Below, one piece after another: positions 13,138 to 22,230 of a DNA stretch of 64,000 nucleotides. This DNA comes from Norana najaformis (taxonomy: Eukaryota; Annelida; Clitellata; Crassiclitellata; Hormogastridae). The stretch's first letter is position 1, and each line of letters begins with the position of its first letter. Location: the NCBI GenBank assembly GCA_964023275.1, contig OZ029914.1:38075924-38139923 (forward strand). Direction: 5' to 3'. The position numbers and the translations under genes are program-made. The notes beneath the pieces are model-generated. The model was not told where the DNA came from, searched no databases, and saw nothing but the letters and a program-made list of their open reading frames with translations.

Positions 13138-15298
13138 GTATGTATCTATGTATGTATATATGTATGTATGCATGTATGTATGCATGCATGCATGTTTGCA
13201 ATGTATCCATGTATGTATCTTGACACTTAGCATAGAACCTTTAAGTACCTCCTAATAGTATATCATATGCATGTATGCAATATTTAAAGCAAATTTATGT
13301 CGCTTACCTATGGTATCAGCTTGATACTGAACTCTGAAACCTCTTGTTTTGTAACTGCGGATATTATCGGAATAAAAGTACAATCGCCCAGAGCTGCACC
13401 AAGGAATCGATATCGGCCTAGCGTAATGATTCCATGTATGTTTTTGTTCAATATAGTTACTATTGCTTGTGCAGTTGACCTATGTAAAATAGAATACTGT
13501 ATAATTCAATACGTAACTGTAATGATAAAAGATATATAGCAGAATGAAGGTAGGAAAGAACACTAAAGCGGATGAGTCTGAATATCTTTTAATGAGAAAC
13601 TTCTAAGCCGATTGTTGTTCTAGTACAGGTCGTCGTCTGCTGATCTTTTAATGTGAAGGTTCAGTTCAGTAAATTAGGCATAGGCGTAGCTGACTATAAT
13701 GGGTCTCACTTGACATTTTATGAGACTTATAATAACAAAATAAGCCACAAAATATAGACATAGGAATTGATTTTCTACGATGCAAAGCAATCGTCTCGTT
13801 TATATTCCACGTCATTGCTAGAAATGGGATTATGTAACCATGCCACAGAAAACTCTGTCTAAGTCGATTAAATTAATGTGTGAGAAATCGGTTCAGAAGG
13901 CCGTAAAGTATAAAATTAGTGTGAATTGCTTCTGTTCATAATTTTAACAGAGATGTACAATACATACACTCAAATGGTCAAATTTTAACTCCACGCAACA
14001 TAAAAAATTTAGCTAGTAATATATATATATATATATATATTTAATTTATATCACACACAAATCATACACAGATTAGCTTTAACTCATGATTTCTTTAGAG
14101 TTTTCGCCCGGATATGTAATATAATAAATAGTCGTGCACTTTCTGTTTGTGATAAGAACATGCGGTTTCAAATTATTTAGCACGTCCAGCCTAATCAAAT
14201 GCAATAATAAACTTATTCTGACTATGGGAAGGTCTTCTCAGACACGGTCACAAAGCCCTGGATCAGTGTTCTGTTATCTTCTGCTTGCAACGTCACGACA
14301 ACGGTAAACTTTAGGAAAGAGTTTATCATAAATTAGCACTTACCGCGACATAATCATATACAGATCTGTCCAGTTCAAAAGTCTCAAAATTTAACGTTAT
14401 CGAACTGTTGGTTGAAAGCAAAATCATGTAAGTACACTCCGAACTGAGGTCATAAACGTTCGGGTAGTTTGGAGACATGAAGACACCGTAATTCTCGGTG
14501 TATGTGCCTCCGCAACCTATTGAATAAACACAGTCATCCGTCTTTATGTAAAGACCTTGAACAAGACCTTCATACCCAATCGCTCAGCGCCATCGATTGA
14601 TACTTTTGTAAATAGATAGTGGCGCTTAATAAATAAAGAAATTATAGTATAATAATACTTTATAAAGTTGAACAAAAACTACTTAAAATGGAAGCAACCG
14701 CACGGTTAAACAGAACTCTTTGAAACAGAGCAGTCGCTTAAGTAAACCCCGAGGCAGTAATTTGTATAAATTGTTACCAACTTCATTTTCTTAGCCTCGG
14801 TATATGAGGACGCATAGCCATTCCTCTCCCTCACCGCCCAATCTTCCCACAAACAGCATGCGATCGATGTTCTCGTTTTATAGCTGAGTACGCCAGAGGA
14901 GCAAGATGAGCAATAATCTCGCGGGGGTTTGAACCTCTAAACTCTTGGTCAAAACCAATCATGCTAGCCACAAGGCTAACGCTTATTCTTTGATACCAAC
15001 ATGAATTCTTTCTCGTTAGTTTTTGCTGAAGCATATTTAGAAGAAAATGAATGAGGAAAGATGAACCTTAATTTGTCTGATAAAAGCCTAAAGAATTTAC
15101 ACTGATGATATGTCCCAGTTTTTTTAATTTAATCAGCGTCTGCGAGCTCGGAACTATTTTATATTGAATAACATCAGGCGTTTAAAATATTGACATAGAG
15201 CTTAACTGGTATAACTCACCTTGAGCTTTGACATTACCAATACTAGAGACAAAAAGGAACAAAGCCAAATAGGGCAGTGTCCATTTATTGAATGCCAT
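1135..15298 (-). CDS. Receptor gene A: CUB-CUB-CUB-Ig-X-Ig single-pass membrane protein, 14 exons
   Basis: Predicted type I cell-surface receptor. Exons in transcript order: 15220-15298, 14344-14516, 13308-13479, 12159-12337, 11728-11890, 10541-10719, 9330-9495, 6445-6762, 4914-5243, 3980-4225, 3485-3532, 2947-2994, 2096-2221, 1135-1247. They total 2340 bases, exactly 780 codons with the stop, and no internal stop was found. Every module starts and ends in phase 1. All introns are GT-AG except a GC-AG intron after Ig1. The tail is short and keeps the YxxΦ-x9-YxxΦ pair (YDHV, YDSI) but lacks the YxNI segment of B and C. It alone has two stalk exons. A ligand-binding or recognition role is inferred from architecture; the ligand is unknown. 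Confidence 0.85.
2096..2221 (-). CDS. Gene A transmembrane exon
   Basis: This 126-base phase 1-1 exon has acceptor ttag before 2221 and donor GATG|gtaatg. It encodes a hydrophobic helix (AIVILIVLAMLLVISVLGYI, then GLAIFFILL) followed by the stop-transfer residues RYRGK. It occupies the same place as the gene B and C TM exons and shares VLGYI-like and LAI-like residues with them, but is clearly diverged. Confidence 0.85.
2947..2994 (-). CDS. Gene A second stalk exon
   Basis: A 48-base phase 1-1 exon with acceptor attttag and donor CAAG|gtaaac. It encodes a Pro/Ser/Thr-rich piece (VPTTMMVSFPPASSDQ) between Ig2 and the membrane. It has the same length and VPTT start as the exon at 3485-3532, so it is an exon duplication. 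Confidence 0.7.
3485..3532 (-). CDS. Gene A first stalk exon
   Basis: A 48-base phase 1-1 exon with acceptor gttttcag and donor TCGG|gtgaat. It encodes VPTTTKNPFNISSNDS, a flexible membrane-proximal linker with one N-glycosylation sequon (NIS). It pairs with 2947-2994; genes B and C show only one stalk exon. Confidence 0.7.
3980..4225 (-). CDS. Gene A Ig2 domain exon
   Basis: A 246-base phase 1-1 exon encoding a small immunoglobulin domain. The first cysteine is in LLQCSVSSNPP, the core tryptophan in YRWLD and the second cysteine in HSGMYTCNAS, the usual C-W-YxC pattern of I-set or C2-set domains. Acceptor aaacag; donor TCTA|gtaagt. Confidence 0.9.
4914..5243 (-). CDS. Gene A domain X exon (unrecognised 110-residue extracellular domain)
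   Basis: A 330-base phase 1-1 exon, the same length in all three genes. Conserved landmarks are PEVVKGD, FQY, PML, W/YNS-GKSVV, VTAEPE-VPSYGF, APA/T and a final VLC. Alternating hydrophobic residues suggest a beta sandwich. There is a single conserved cysteine, so it is not a standard Ig domain. I do not recognise the family. Confidence 0.85.
5584..6345 (+). mobile_element. Non-LTR retrotransposon 3' fragment in gene A Ig1-X intron
   Basis: The plus strand encodes VQTSVFMYRFINKLLQSPF and nearby residues, the style seen C-terminal to the reverse transcriptase in many animal LINEs. The open frame runs on to 6063 only through low-complexity sequence. The insertion ends near an AATAAA and an A-rich stretch at 6330-6360. 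It is antisense to the host gene and was not seen in the equivalent introns of B or C. Confidence 0.6.
6445..6762 (-). CDS. Gene A Ig1 domain exon with GC donor
   Basis: A 318-base exon encoding an Ig domain: cysteine in MQLGCTSNAT, tryptophan in SWTLSRDG, cysteine in QAGVYTCIDV, plus an extra pair (FCVV and GVCNL). Acceptor tttgtag gives phase 1 entry. Phase 1 exit needs a GC donor, ATTG|gcaagt; the nearby GT would break the frame into domain X. By eye about 90% identical to gene C Ig1. Confidence 0.9.
6763..9329. other. Gene A intron between CUB3 and Ig1
   Basis: No exon seen. The stretch 6780-7060 matches 54440-54750 of gene C by eye, as do segments near 8040-8200 and 8880-9200 (to about 55060-55220 and 55400-55690). 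Near 7775-7815 the minus strand has a tRNA-like A box and B box (gcaggttcgcat), a possible SINE head. No long open frame is convincing. Confidence 0.5.
9330..9495 (-). CDS. Gene A CUB3, second-half exon
   Basis: A 166-base exon, phase 0 in and phase 1 out; acceptor tttcag, donor TTAG|gtaagc. It holds the third and fourth CUB cysteines (IECGTN and MCSRV), then LRFFANNALSGTGFKVKYQV, the usual closing GF-x-YxV strands of a CUB domain. Confidence 0.88.
10541..10719 (-). CDS. Gene A CUB3, first-half exon
   Basis: A 179-base exon, phase 1 in and phase 0 out. It encodes GYGKLNYAGLTGVITSPNYP and ends in YGDFVR. The SPNYP signature of CUB domains is present. The first CUB cysteine of genes B and C (GCGK/GCGQ) reads as tyrosine here, and the second is also replaced (Arg/His-rich RHYYIYP against SCYYYIYP in C), so this CUB lacks the Cys1-Cys2 pair. 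Donor AGG|gtttgt matches gene C. Confidence 0.85.
10870..11215 (+). mobile_element. LINE 3' fragment in gene A CUB2-CUB3 intron
   Basis: The plus strand reads LAGPQLWNSFNSVSSVM, then after a stop SKLKTHLLQLAYQP, typical of the extreme C-terminus of a LINE reverse-transcriptase ORF. The 3' end resembles those at 17262-17420, 29930-30070 and 56130-56260 (minus), sharing the catcgattgatt and ggcgctata landmarks and a tail of attagatt units. Confidence 0.65.
11728..11890 (-). CDS. Gene A CUB2, second-half exon
   Basis: A 163-base exon, phase 0 in and phase 1 out; acceptor gtacag, donor GACG|gtaaca. It encodes IRCDNSSYVLPRYCGSTLP, then IKNCNKVLIWFHTD and GGFRLQYSV, a normal CUB C-terminal half. 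It is close to gene C at 58148-58310. Confidence 0.9.
12159..12337 (-). CDS. Gene A CUB2, first-half exon
   Basis: A 179-base exon, phase 1 in and phase 0 out; acceptor tgcag, donor CAG|gtgagg. It encodes CGNTVFATSSGTISSPNYP, then ENCTYSIW and a final DWVQ. Both CUB cysteines and SPNYP are present. Close to gene C at 58567-58745. Confidence 0.9.
12986..13216. repeat. TATG/GTAT microsatellite
   Basis: About 230 bases of interrupted TATG units with TA and GCAT interruptions. It lies just downstream (in transcript sense) of the CUB1 second-half exon. Gene C has a matching tract at 63265-63375 in the same intron. Open frames through it are artefacts. Confidence 0.9.
13308..13479 (-). CDS. Gene A CUB1, second-half exon
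   Basis: A 172-base exon, phase 0 in and phase 1 out; acceptor acatag, donor ATAG|gtaagc. It encodes VNCTSNSNY, PISIPWCSSGRLYFYSDN and GFRVQYQ. It has the same length as the gene B and C equivalents. Confidence 0.9.
14344..14516 (-). CDS. Gene A CUB1, first-half exon
   Basis: A 173-base exon, phase 1 in and phase 0 out; acceptor aatag, donor GCG|gtaagt. It encodes GCGGTYTENYGVFMSPNYPN, then SECTYMI and FETFELD, a clear CUB N-terminal half with both cysteines. It joins directly to the signal-peptide exon. Confidence 0.88.
14790..14990 (-). mobile_element. tRNA-derived SINE copy (family 1) in gene A first intron
   Basis: Read on the minus strand, the head has an A-box-like tagccttgtggctagc and a B box gaggttcaaacc. 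The body (tatgagga, cctctcc, cgccc-aatctt) matches the copy at 33250-33478. tRNA-derived SINEs carry this internal pol III promoter layout. Confidence 0.65.
15220..15298 (-). CDS. Gene A first coding exon: signal peptide
   Basis: ATG at 15296-15298, donor CAAG|gtgagt, phase 1 exit. It encodes MAFNKW, then a hydrophobic core (LPYLALFLFVSSIG) and a small-residue end (VKAQ), a standard secretion signal of about 26 residues. This is the first ATG of the frame and the layout matches the gene B start at 42256. Confidence 0.85.
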
Positions 15299-17240
15299 CG
15301 TTCAGAAGAAAATTCTGAAATCATACAACGAGAAAGTTAAAATGAATAGATGCTATTGTAAAAGCTTAAATGTTTTATAAGAGCTCGCGCAGTAATATGA
15401 TTTTGTTTACATTCCAAAAATTCATTCTTTAGAGAAAGGCAAGGTAAAAAATAGTCAATTTTGTGGCCTTTCAACAGCGAAAACATTTCTTGAAATTTGA
15501 CACGAAGTTGTGGATTTGGTTGTATAGGGCTAATGCAGGAAAATACAAGAACTTTATATCAAATAGACATTGTAGGCCTACCTGTGCTTCAAACTTTGCA
15601 ATAAAGGTCTTTATACTTCAACAATATATAAACTAAAAGAGAAGAAAACACCTAGTACTTGATTATGTTGCTTCGCATGAGTTCTACGGAAGCCAAAGTG
15701 TACTCTCAACAAGGCATGATCCGCGGCATGTCTACCGAACTATACGGGATCTAAAATCCATACCTATATATAAATATAATAGACTTACTTCCTGATTGGA
15801 ACTTGTTTATATTTATATTGTTGTTTGCTTGCTTGAAGAGGATGTCGAAAATAACTGCGAGTTTTCACTGTATATAATAATGATGCCCCTTTTGCGTCAC
15901 TTCGTAAGCCCTTTTGCACTTGTTACTACTGTCTCATACGCCTTATCCTCTAACGCACGCAGATATATTCAGAATCAAACCTGTTCCACAGATCAAAGTT
16001 TAAGCATTTTAAGAATTACAAATGCATCAAAAGAAAATTGAACTATCGTATTATTTGACTCATTTACAACACACTTGGTAAATTACTAGAGACGAGTGGT
16101 TGAGGCTTGGCTGTCCCACAAAAGCTAGCATACTATCTGTGCTCGACCTTGTAGATGTTCTTAAAAGGCGCTGTATAAATATAAACATTATGGCTAACTG
16201 AGAAAAACTCACCAATATTACTAATAAAGGAATTAGGATATTTATTCTTCCAAAGACCTAAACATGTGTACAATCCTGGGCTGCCTTCCTCGCTTCTACG
16301 ACGCGAAGTTTCATCGGTTGAGAAGATTTGTCATTTCTCATTCTGATTGTTATCGATTAAGACTTATTTTATTTTTTCCATAGCATTAACTAGAAAATTA
16401 CTATATTGTAAGGATGCCAGGCAACTGAATTTTATATCATATTATTGTATTGTATCGAAAAATTTGGTTATCTTAGCTTAGAGAAAGTATTCTGGGGCGG
16501 TACTGTATGAGTTCCATGAGGCAAAGCCGAGTCGTTAATTATGATCATAGAACCAAACAAATTATACTTACTGACTGACCGACCAGCTAATTGACTGACT
16601 GATTTATCTACCAACATACTTAATTCACTTTCTCAACTTCTTACTAAACTACTTACTTGCCTTACAAATTAGCAGCAATTGTATATTTCGTCCTAAAATG
16701 CAGTTTTTGATATATAAGCTACACTGGAGTCATTAGCTGTTATGTAAAGAATTTACAAAATCACAGTTGGTAAGAATCTAAGCTACCTCAACGATAATCT
16801 AACCGATTTTCACCAAAGTAAAATGCATACTACTAAGTGTTGCGAACACCAAGCCTATATCTCTTGTAACTAAGCCATTGCATTTTTATGCTGACGTTTT
16901 TCCTGAGTAAGTTTTATACACCATAAATCAAATACATGCCTAAGTCAAGATTTAGAAGAGTACTTTTATACGATGTAATTGCAAACGGAAGCATGAAACC
17001 GATCAAGTGCGGGTATTTCCAACGAATACTATTACGTTATCAGGATAAGCATTTACTGCGTTGGGTGTCTCTCTTTTTTATGCTAAGATTAGCTTTTCAA
17101 CCGCGCTGTTCCATGACTGCGCTCTTCCTCTCTAATTCAAGTAGCAACAATCGTCTATTGGCATCCTCTATCACTGTGACGCTATAGACTTTATATGTAC
17201 ATTTACATTTTACATCTAATAGATTAGATAATCCTAGACT
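15299..17240. other. 5' flank of gene A and spacer, no gene seen
   Basis: This holds the presumed promoter side of gene A, but no TATA box or initiator could be chosen. Near 16110-16180 a phrase ending in aggcgctgtataaat resembles a LINE or SINE 3' end. Open frames at 15796-16041 and 16936-17187 show no recognisable protein. Confidence 0.4.
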
Positions 17241-17261
17241 ATAGTTGCCTATACAGGTGTA

Positions 17262-18054
17262 ATGGTTTCTCTAACCTACTGGATTTCGACCGGGCTTCTC
17301 AAACGGATTATGATTTTGAATAATACTTTGCCATCGATTGATGCTTTATGCAGTATGATATTGGCGCTACAGAAGTCATTAGATGAAATAAGAATAGATG
17401 AGGTTAGATTAACTAACCACTTTGGAATCCAGTTACAGCATTCTGCAGTCGATGGCTTTACATTGCTCTGTCACTCACTGATCAGCCAGGCAAGGTAAAA
17501 CTTGAAGAGTGCCTCTCTTCTATTCATGTGTGGTATTGTTTCAACGGGTTGACCATAAGCCCAGATAAAACCTAGGCGACCATGATTGACTCAAGCCAGA
17601 GTCTACGTTTTGTCCCTTAAATTCAAGTACTGACCTACCTGGCACTGCTGTTCCGCTATCAAACATGCTCAAAGCACTTTGGGTCATTCTGGACATCAGT
17701 CTCACATTTCGACCTCACATAACAAACCTATGCAAATCTTGTTTCTATCATATCAGGACATTACCTTACATCAGGTCTGCTCTTAACAAAGACATGGCAC
17801 AAACTGTAGCTTGTTCTGTAGTCTGCTCTCGCCTTGATTATGCCGACTCGGTTTTCACAGGTATCTCAAATCTCGAACTCAAAAAGTATCAACACATCCA
17901 AAATTCTCTGCCTTGTTTGGTGCTCCGTGCATCTCCTCGCATACATTCCTTAACCCTATTAAGCCAGCTGCACTTACCTCCTGTGAAATTCCGGATAAGA
18001 TGTAAACTAGCCTGCAGACTTTTACACGTCTTTTATGCTCGTCTGACATCGAGT
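17262..18054 (+). mobile_element. Decayed LINE reverse-transcriptase fragment
   Basis: From 17665 the frame encodes LDISLTFRPHITNLCKSCFY, then VACSVVCSRLDYADSVF and LHLPPVKFRIRCKLACRL, the conserved order of the reverse-transcriptase C-terminal part in CR1/L2-like elements. Upstream (17420-17640) there are decayed remnants of the YADD region with stops. A LINE 3'-end-like piece at 17262-17420 precedes it, so at least two insertions are joined. Confidence 0.75.
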
Positions 18055-19147
18055 GGAGGGAGCTGTATTGGTCAGCAAACTCGGTTGCAAACAGTATTTA
18101 CAACGGCGGTGTTCGTAGGGGTTTGTTGCTCAAAACTCTATTCCTTACATTTTACAACATCCTGTTAGATTTCCTTCCTAGTAACAATTCTTGTGTCATC
18201 CTTTATGTGTTGACGATACCCTACTACAGGCTTGGTCCTGTATCTGTTTCAATAGTTCAAGTTGTAACCCTTCCACCCATAAATTTCAACTGTAAACTAC
18301 AGGCTTGGCCCTTTACATGCTTCAATAATTCAAGTTGTAACCCTTCCACCAATAAATTTCTACTGTATTTGATACCATTCAGCCATGGATTTGAGCAAAT
18401 TATAAATTATTGCGGTTAAATCTAGTTAAATAGAATGTATCTTGTTCGGCGCACCTCAGCAATTAAAATACTTGAACAGACAAATTGAGACCACTTCATA
18501 TCAGACCAGACTAGAAGGGTCATATCAGACCATGTTATATTAGATTTTATTAGATTACCTGGATCGATAAAGACTAGGCCGCCTTACTGACTAATTTATA
18601 GAAGACATATCAGGTAATTGAGTAAGTAAACTCAGCGATAACGTTACTGTTTCTATGCAGAAGATAAATCTACAGCCGCCTAGCATAAACTATAAATCAT
18701 ATATCACTATACAAATTCAAGTCGCTGTGCAAACATGGCTATTCCACTAAGAAGCAATTAAGCAATTAACAATGTTGTATCTGTGTAACGTCGCAGTATA
18801 GTGGGACATTTCATACGCCAGACGTGAATTATATGTCTTGAACACAAATAACAGCTAAATTGGGACACAAAGTAATCAGTTGGACTGGCAGGTATTCACA
18901 ATAATGTTAATTTTAAGGTAACTAGGATTTTTTTTGTCTTCCGAAAAATTAACCATAAAAACAGTTTCAATATTATTCAGTAAAAACGTTAAGCAAACAC
19001 AGAGTAAAATTTGATTCCATATAAATTATCTTGTCTGATCACTTGAGAGTAAGAAGCAACGCAGTTCTTTATAATTTGTTCCAAGGTTCAAATTATACTT
19101 GGAAATATTCCCATGCAACTTGTCGAGGACTAGGTGAATGTCACGCT
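18055..19147. other. 3' flank of the relic receptor copy
   Basis: Homologous along its length to 150-1134 of gene A's flank. The last 130 bases, near 19020-19147, are the closest part, roughly 85-90% identical by eye. It contains short ATCAGA/ATTAGA simple repeats near 18480-18560 and no gene. Confidence 0.6.
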
Positions 19148-20209
19148 TCAAGCTGGTGGCTCAGTTAGGCTGTCGTAGACAGCAGATTCACGGAATGCGG
19201 GATTCAGATGATCGTAGTGATTTGAATCGTTTCTTGTGTCTTCGAGGAAGACCCCGATCGAAGATCTCCTATCGGAATATTGTGATACACAAATGGATCT
19301 ACTATGTACAGTGTGTTTACGTAGTCGTTCATAGACCTAGTCTCTCTGATATCCATATTTTCAGGTGAATTATTTCTTATTAATATCGTTATTTCAGTAT
19401 TTATTAAATGCCATTATCTAATGACTAAGCATCAGTTGTGAGTGAAGGACTTACTCTTTAATTACCTGCAGCAAGCACGAAACAATACGCTTGTCATGCA
19501 TCACATTTCTTTATGATTATTTGCAAAACGTTCAGAAATATTGACAAGTAGTGTTGGTTCTATTTTTAAAGTAATATGCATTGTAAGTGAATCGTGCGTT
19601 GAAGCTAAATAACCATAACCTTAAAAGGTCGAAGTCGCCATATTTGACAAGAGGTAATCCCAGACTCGATATTCAATATTCAATGTAGTATGTTCTATTT
19701 CGCTCGACTGAGGTTGACATACAATTCCAGCCTGTCTTATGTCTCACATATTCAGATCAGTTAGATAGCCACGTGCTTAAAGCTTTTCATAGAATCTTAA
19801 AAGACGTCATACTAAGTGTATTGATATAAACATGCATTCATTCAGAGTTAGTTCTAACGAGCGTCCTAAAAATATAGCTTTCATTCGTTTGCTAATTGAT
19901 TGATTTTATAGAAATATAATGCAATGGAGTTTAAAGATATATTTCACATGAAAAGAAAGGACCTTCCAACTGAAACAAGTATAGACGTTATCTTTAAAAT
20001 AAATAATCTTATGGCATATGAAAACAAAATCTCTCTCTCTATATATATATATATTATTTTTTGTAGTTACTTTGCAGCTAACTTTGCAATTGCTAAGGAA
20101 CACTTCATGTATCTGAAGTAATCGTGTATGACTCACTTTGCGCATTCATCTTACAAATAACAATGCCGAGGAGAAACAGCGTCGAGCATAGGAATGTATG
20201 GTCGGTCAT
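19148..20209 (-). pseudogene. Collapsed receptor relic: first exon joined to last exon
   Basis: Only the two ends of a receptor gene remain. The signal-peptide exon is at 20137-20209 (MTDHTFLCSTLFLLGIVICK, then MNAQ; donor gtgagt, phase 1). It is followed by sequence matching intron 1 of gene B (19900-20136 to about 41900-42186). That joins sequence matching the TM-tail intron (near 19545-19620) and a tail exon at 19148-about 19362. All CUB, Ig, X and TM exons are gone. The tail keeps YDHL-x9-YDSL but a one-base deletion near 19220-19240 puts it out of frame, and no good phase-1 acceptor remains. Confidence 0.75.
19385..19470. mobile_element. SINE fragment (family 2) inside the relic
   Basis: The phrase tttattaaatgccattatctaatga through gaaggactt matches 62310-62400. 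It lies between the relic tail exon and the remnant of the TM-tail intron. Confidence 0.45.
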
Positions 20210-20640
20210 TGCTAGGCTATCGGTGAAAATTACATTTTGAAAATGTAAAACGAGACAGTGAAAGTTAGGAAATTTACAGATGCATCTTCTTTAACTGCGA
20301 TAGTAAAATAGATTCTAATGTGCCATAGCTGGAAGATAGTAAAATAGATTCTAGTGTACCATAGTTGGACATAGAGAAGTCACATATTTCAATTTATATC
20401 GACATTGGGCTGCATACGAGTCTAGCGCCTCGCAAAAGTTTTCGTTTCCTTCACATACCACGCTGGCATTCAATAAATTGCATGATTGCAAAGGTGCATA
20501 TACGAAGAATTCCACAGTTTAAAGCAAAATTAGTTAGATATTTCCTTGAGTATGAACCGGGCTTGGGTCATTTACAGCATCAAAATTCAATTAAATTACA
20601 ATTACACATTATTGAACCTTAATATCAATTATAATTACTT
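20210..20640. repeat. Relic 5' flank with ~35 bp tandem duplication
   Basis: At about 20300-20370 two copies of a ~36-base unit follow one another (agtaaaatagattcta, then tg-ccatag-tgga), with a few substitutions. The rest resembles the 5' flank of gene B immediately above its ATG. No gene seen. Confidence 0.6.
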
Positions 20641-21480
20641 TTCTGTTACAATCAAGTATTGCATTAAAGCGTTTTATGGTAGACGATTCCAAATATGAGA
20701 AGCATAGCAGCTCAAGGCACATGATTCTACAATTGTCCTGCACCTATGTTCTTGCAACAAACCAATATAAGTAGAAAGCAAGAATCTAGATGGGCGATAT
20801 GATATCAGCAATGTATTAGGGTATTATGGAAGGCCGGTGTCCTGATACTTAAAGGCTAGGCATGCAATCTTCAATTTAATAATATGTCATTCAACAGGAA
20901 GCCAGTGAAGTTCACAAAGGAGATCTAATGCAGTTGATGAGTAAGAAGATGTACCAACTCTAGAAAGAGAGTTTTGAACCCTCTTGAGCTTTTTTCGATT
21001 ACAAGAGGATATACCATCTTACACTGCATTTGAATAGTCTAATCGAGAACCAACAAGTGCACCAGCAACTGTTTTAGGCCCATACCTTAGATGGGTTGAA
21101 TACAAGGTTATTAAAGCAGAATTAGAGGAAAGGACTAGCAGAGTTCGACTTAGTTTTAGCTGAGGAATCTTCAGCAGATCGAACAACGTAGAGTTGAGTA
21201 TCATTGCTGGGCCATTGTACAGTAACATGCATCTGAGCAATGCGACAAGCAGGCGAATAAAGATTTAAAACATAAGAGGCCCAAGGATTGAACCCTGAGA
21301 CATAGGCCTACCTGAATGACAGGCAACAGGATCCGAGCGAGATGAGTTTATTGCAACTCGTTGAGAACGATCGTTAAGATAAGAAAATACCCAGAAAAGA
21401 GCGAGACTTGAAACTCCAAATGATGTATGGATGTATGCTAACATCAGTTAATCTCACGGTGGGTCTCTATGAAAAGGCAA
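20641..21480 (-). mobile_element. Decayed LINE reverse-transcriptase fragment
   Basis: The minus strand encodes HLRYGPKTVAGALVGSRLDY, then after stops RVQNSLSR and LHWLPVE, with an upstream SQGSILGPLMF-like piece near 21280. These are conserved stations of LINE reverse transcriptases in correct order but with many stops. Neutral remnant. Confidence 0.7.
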
Positions 21481-22104
21481 TATGACCAAGATACGCTACT
21501 CAAACATCAGCCAAGGTCAGTATTTTTTAGGCCTAACTTTTGATAGAAAACTCTGTGTTCTTTTCTGTCTTCTGCTACAGCGGTGTACAAACCAAAGCTT
21601 TGTTTTACGGGCAGTTATTTACACAAATGAATCAGTAGTCTTGGAACTATATGGGACTATACTATATAGAACTGCTGCGCCGTATATGCACTTAACCCTC
21701 TTCAAGTTGTTATTTATTGCATATTCACAAGATGAAAGTCTGCCTTTAATGCGCTTCATAACACTCTAAGTCCTGATTCATTAAGAAACTTTCAACGGCC
21801 TGTATGACAAACTGGCAAGTTTCTTGCACAGTTTCGATTTTTCAAAGAGGCTTGAACGACGTTACAAAATTATTTCAATCTGCATGCATTGTGCAGCGCC
21901 TGCTTCACCCGGTGTATTGAAAAGAGTTATACTCATTTTACAATATCTCTAAAATTCTCAATATAAAAATTTTAAAGAATGGCTTAAAAGTGCTGCTTTT
22001 CTGATGAACTTTAAATATAAATAAAGTACCCTTGGGTAATGTGGTAATGTAGAGATTTAAGGCATATTCGAAGCATTACATGGCTTCTTAAAAATTCGCC
22101 ACTT
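21481..22104. other. Unassigned spacer
   Basis: No gene or clear repeat. The plus-strand open frame at 21482-21769 has no recognisable features. Confidence 0.3.
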
Positions 22105-22230
22105 ATTTAGGAATCGTGTTGAACTCCGCCACTGCCTTTGGTCAGGCAGTGCCAGTCCCAAGCCTGTATCAAGCAGGAGGGCGACGTCAACGGTCTTTGA
22201 TGCAACAAGATGTCGTTAAACATTGGAACT
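22105..22230 (+). mobile_element. RTE-type LINE or SINE 3' end
   Basis: The phrase ggtcaggcagtgccagtccc, followed by aagcctg and ggagggcgacgtca, is the recurrent 3'-end consensus of RTE-related LINEs and their SINE partners in many animals. Only this end is visible. Confidence 0.55.

Noticed and set aside
12864-13233. Cys/Tyr/Met-rich and His/Thr/Tyr-rich open frames across TATG repeats
   Set aside because: They are translations of a microsatellite in several frames on both strands.
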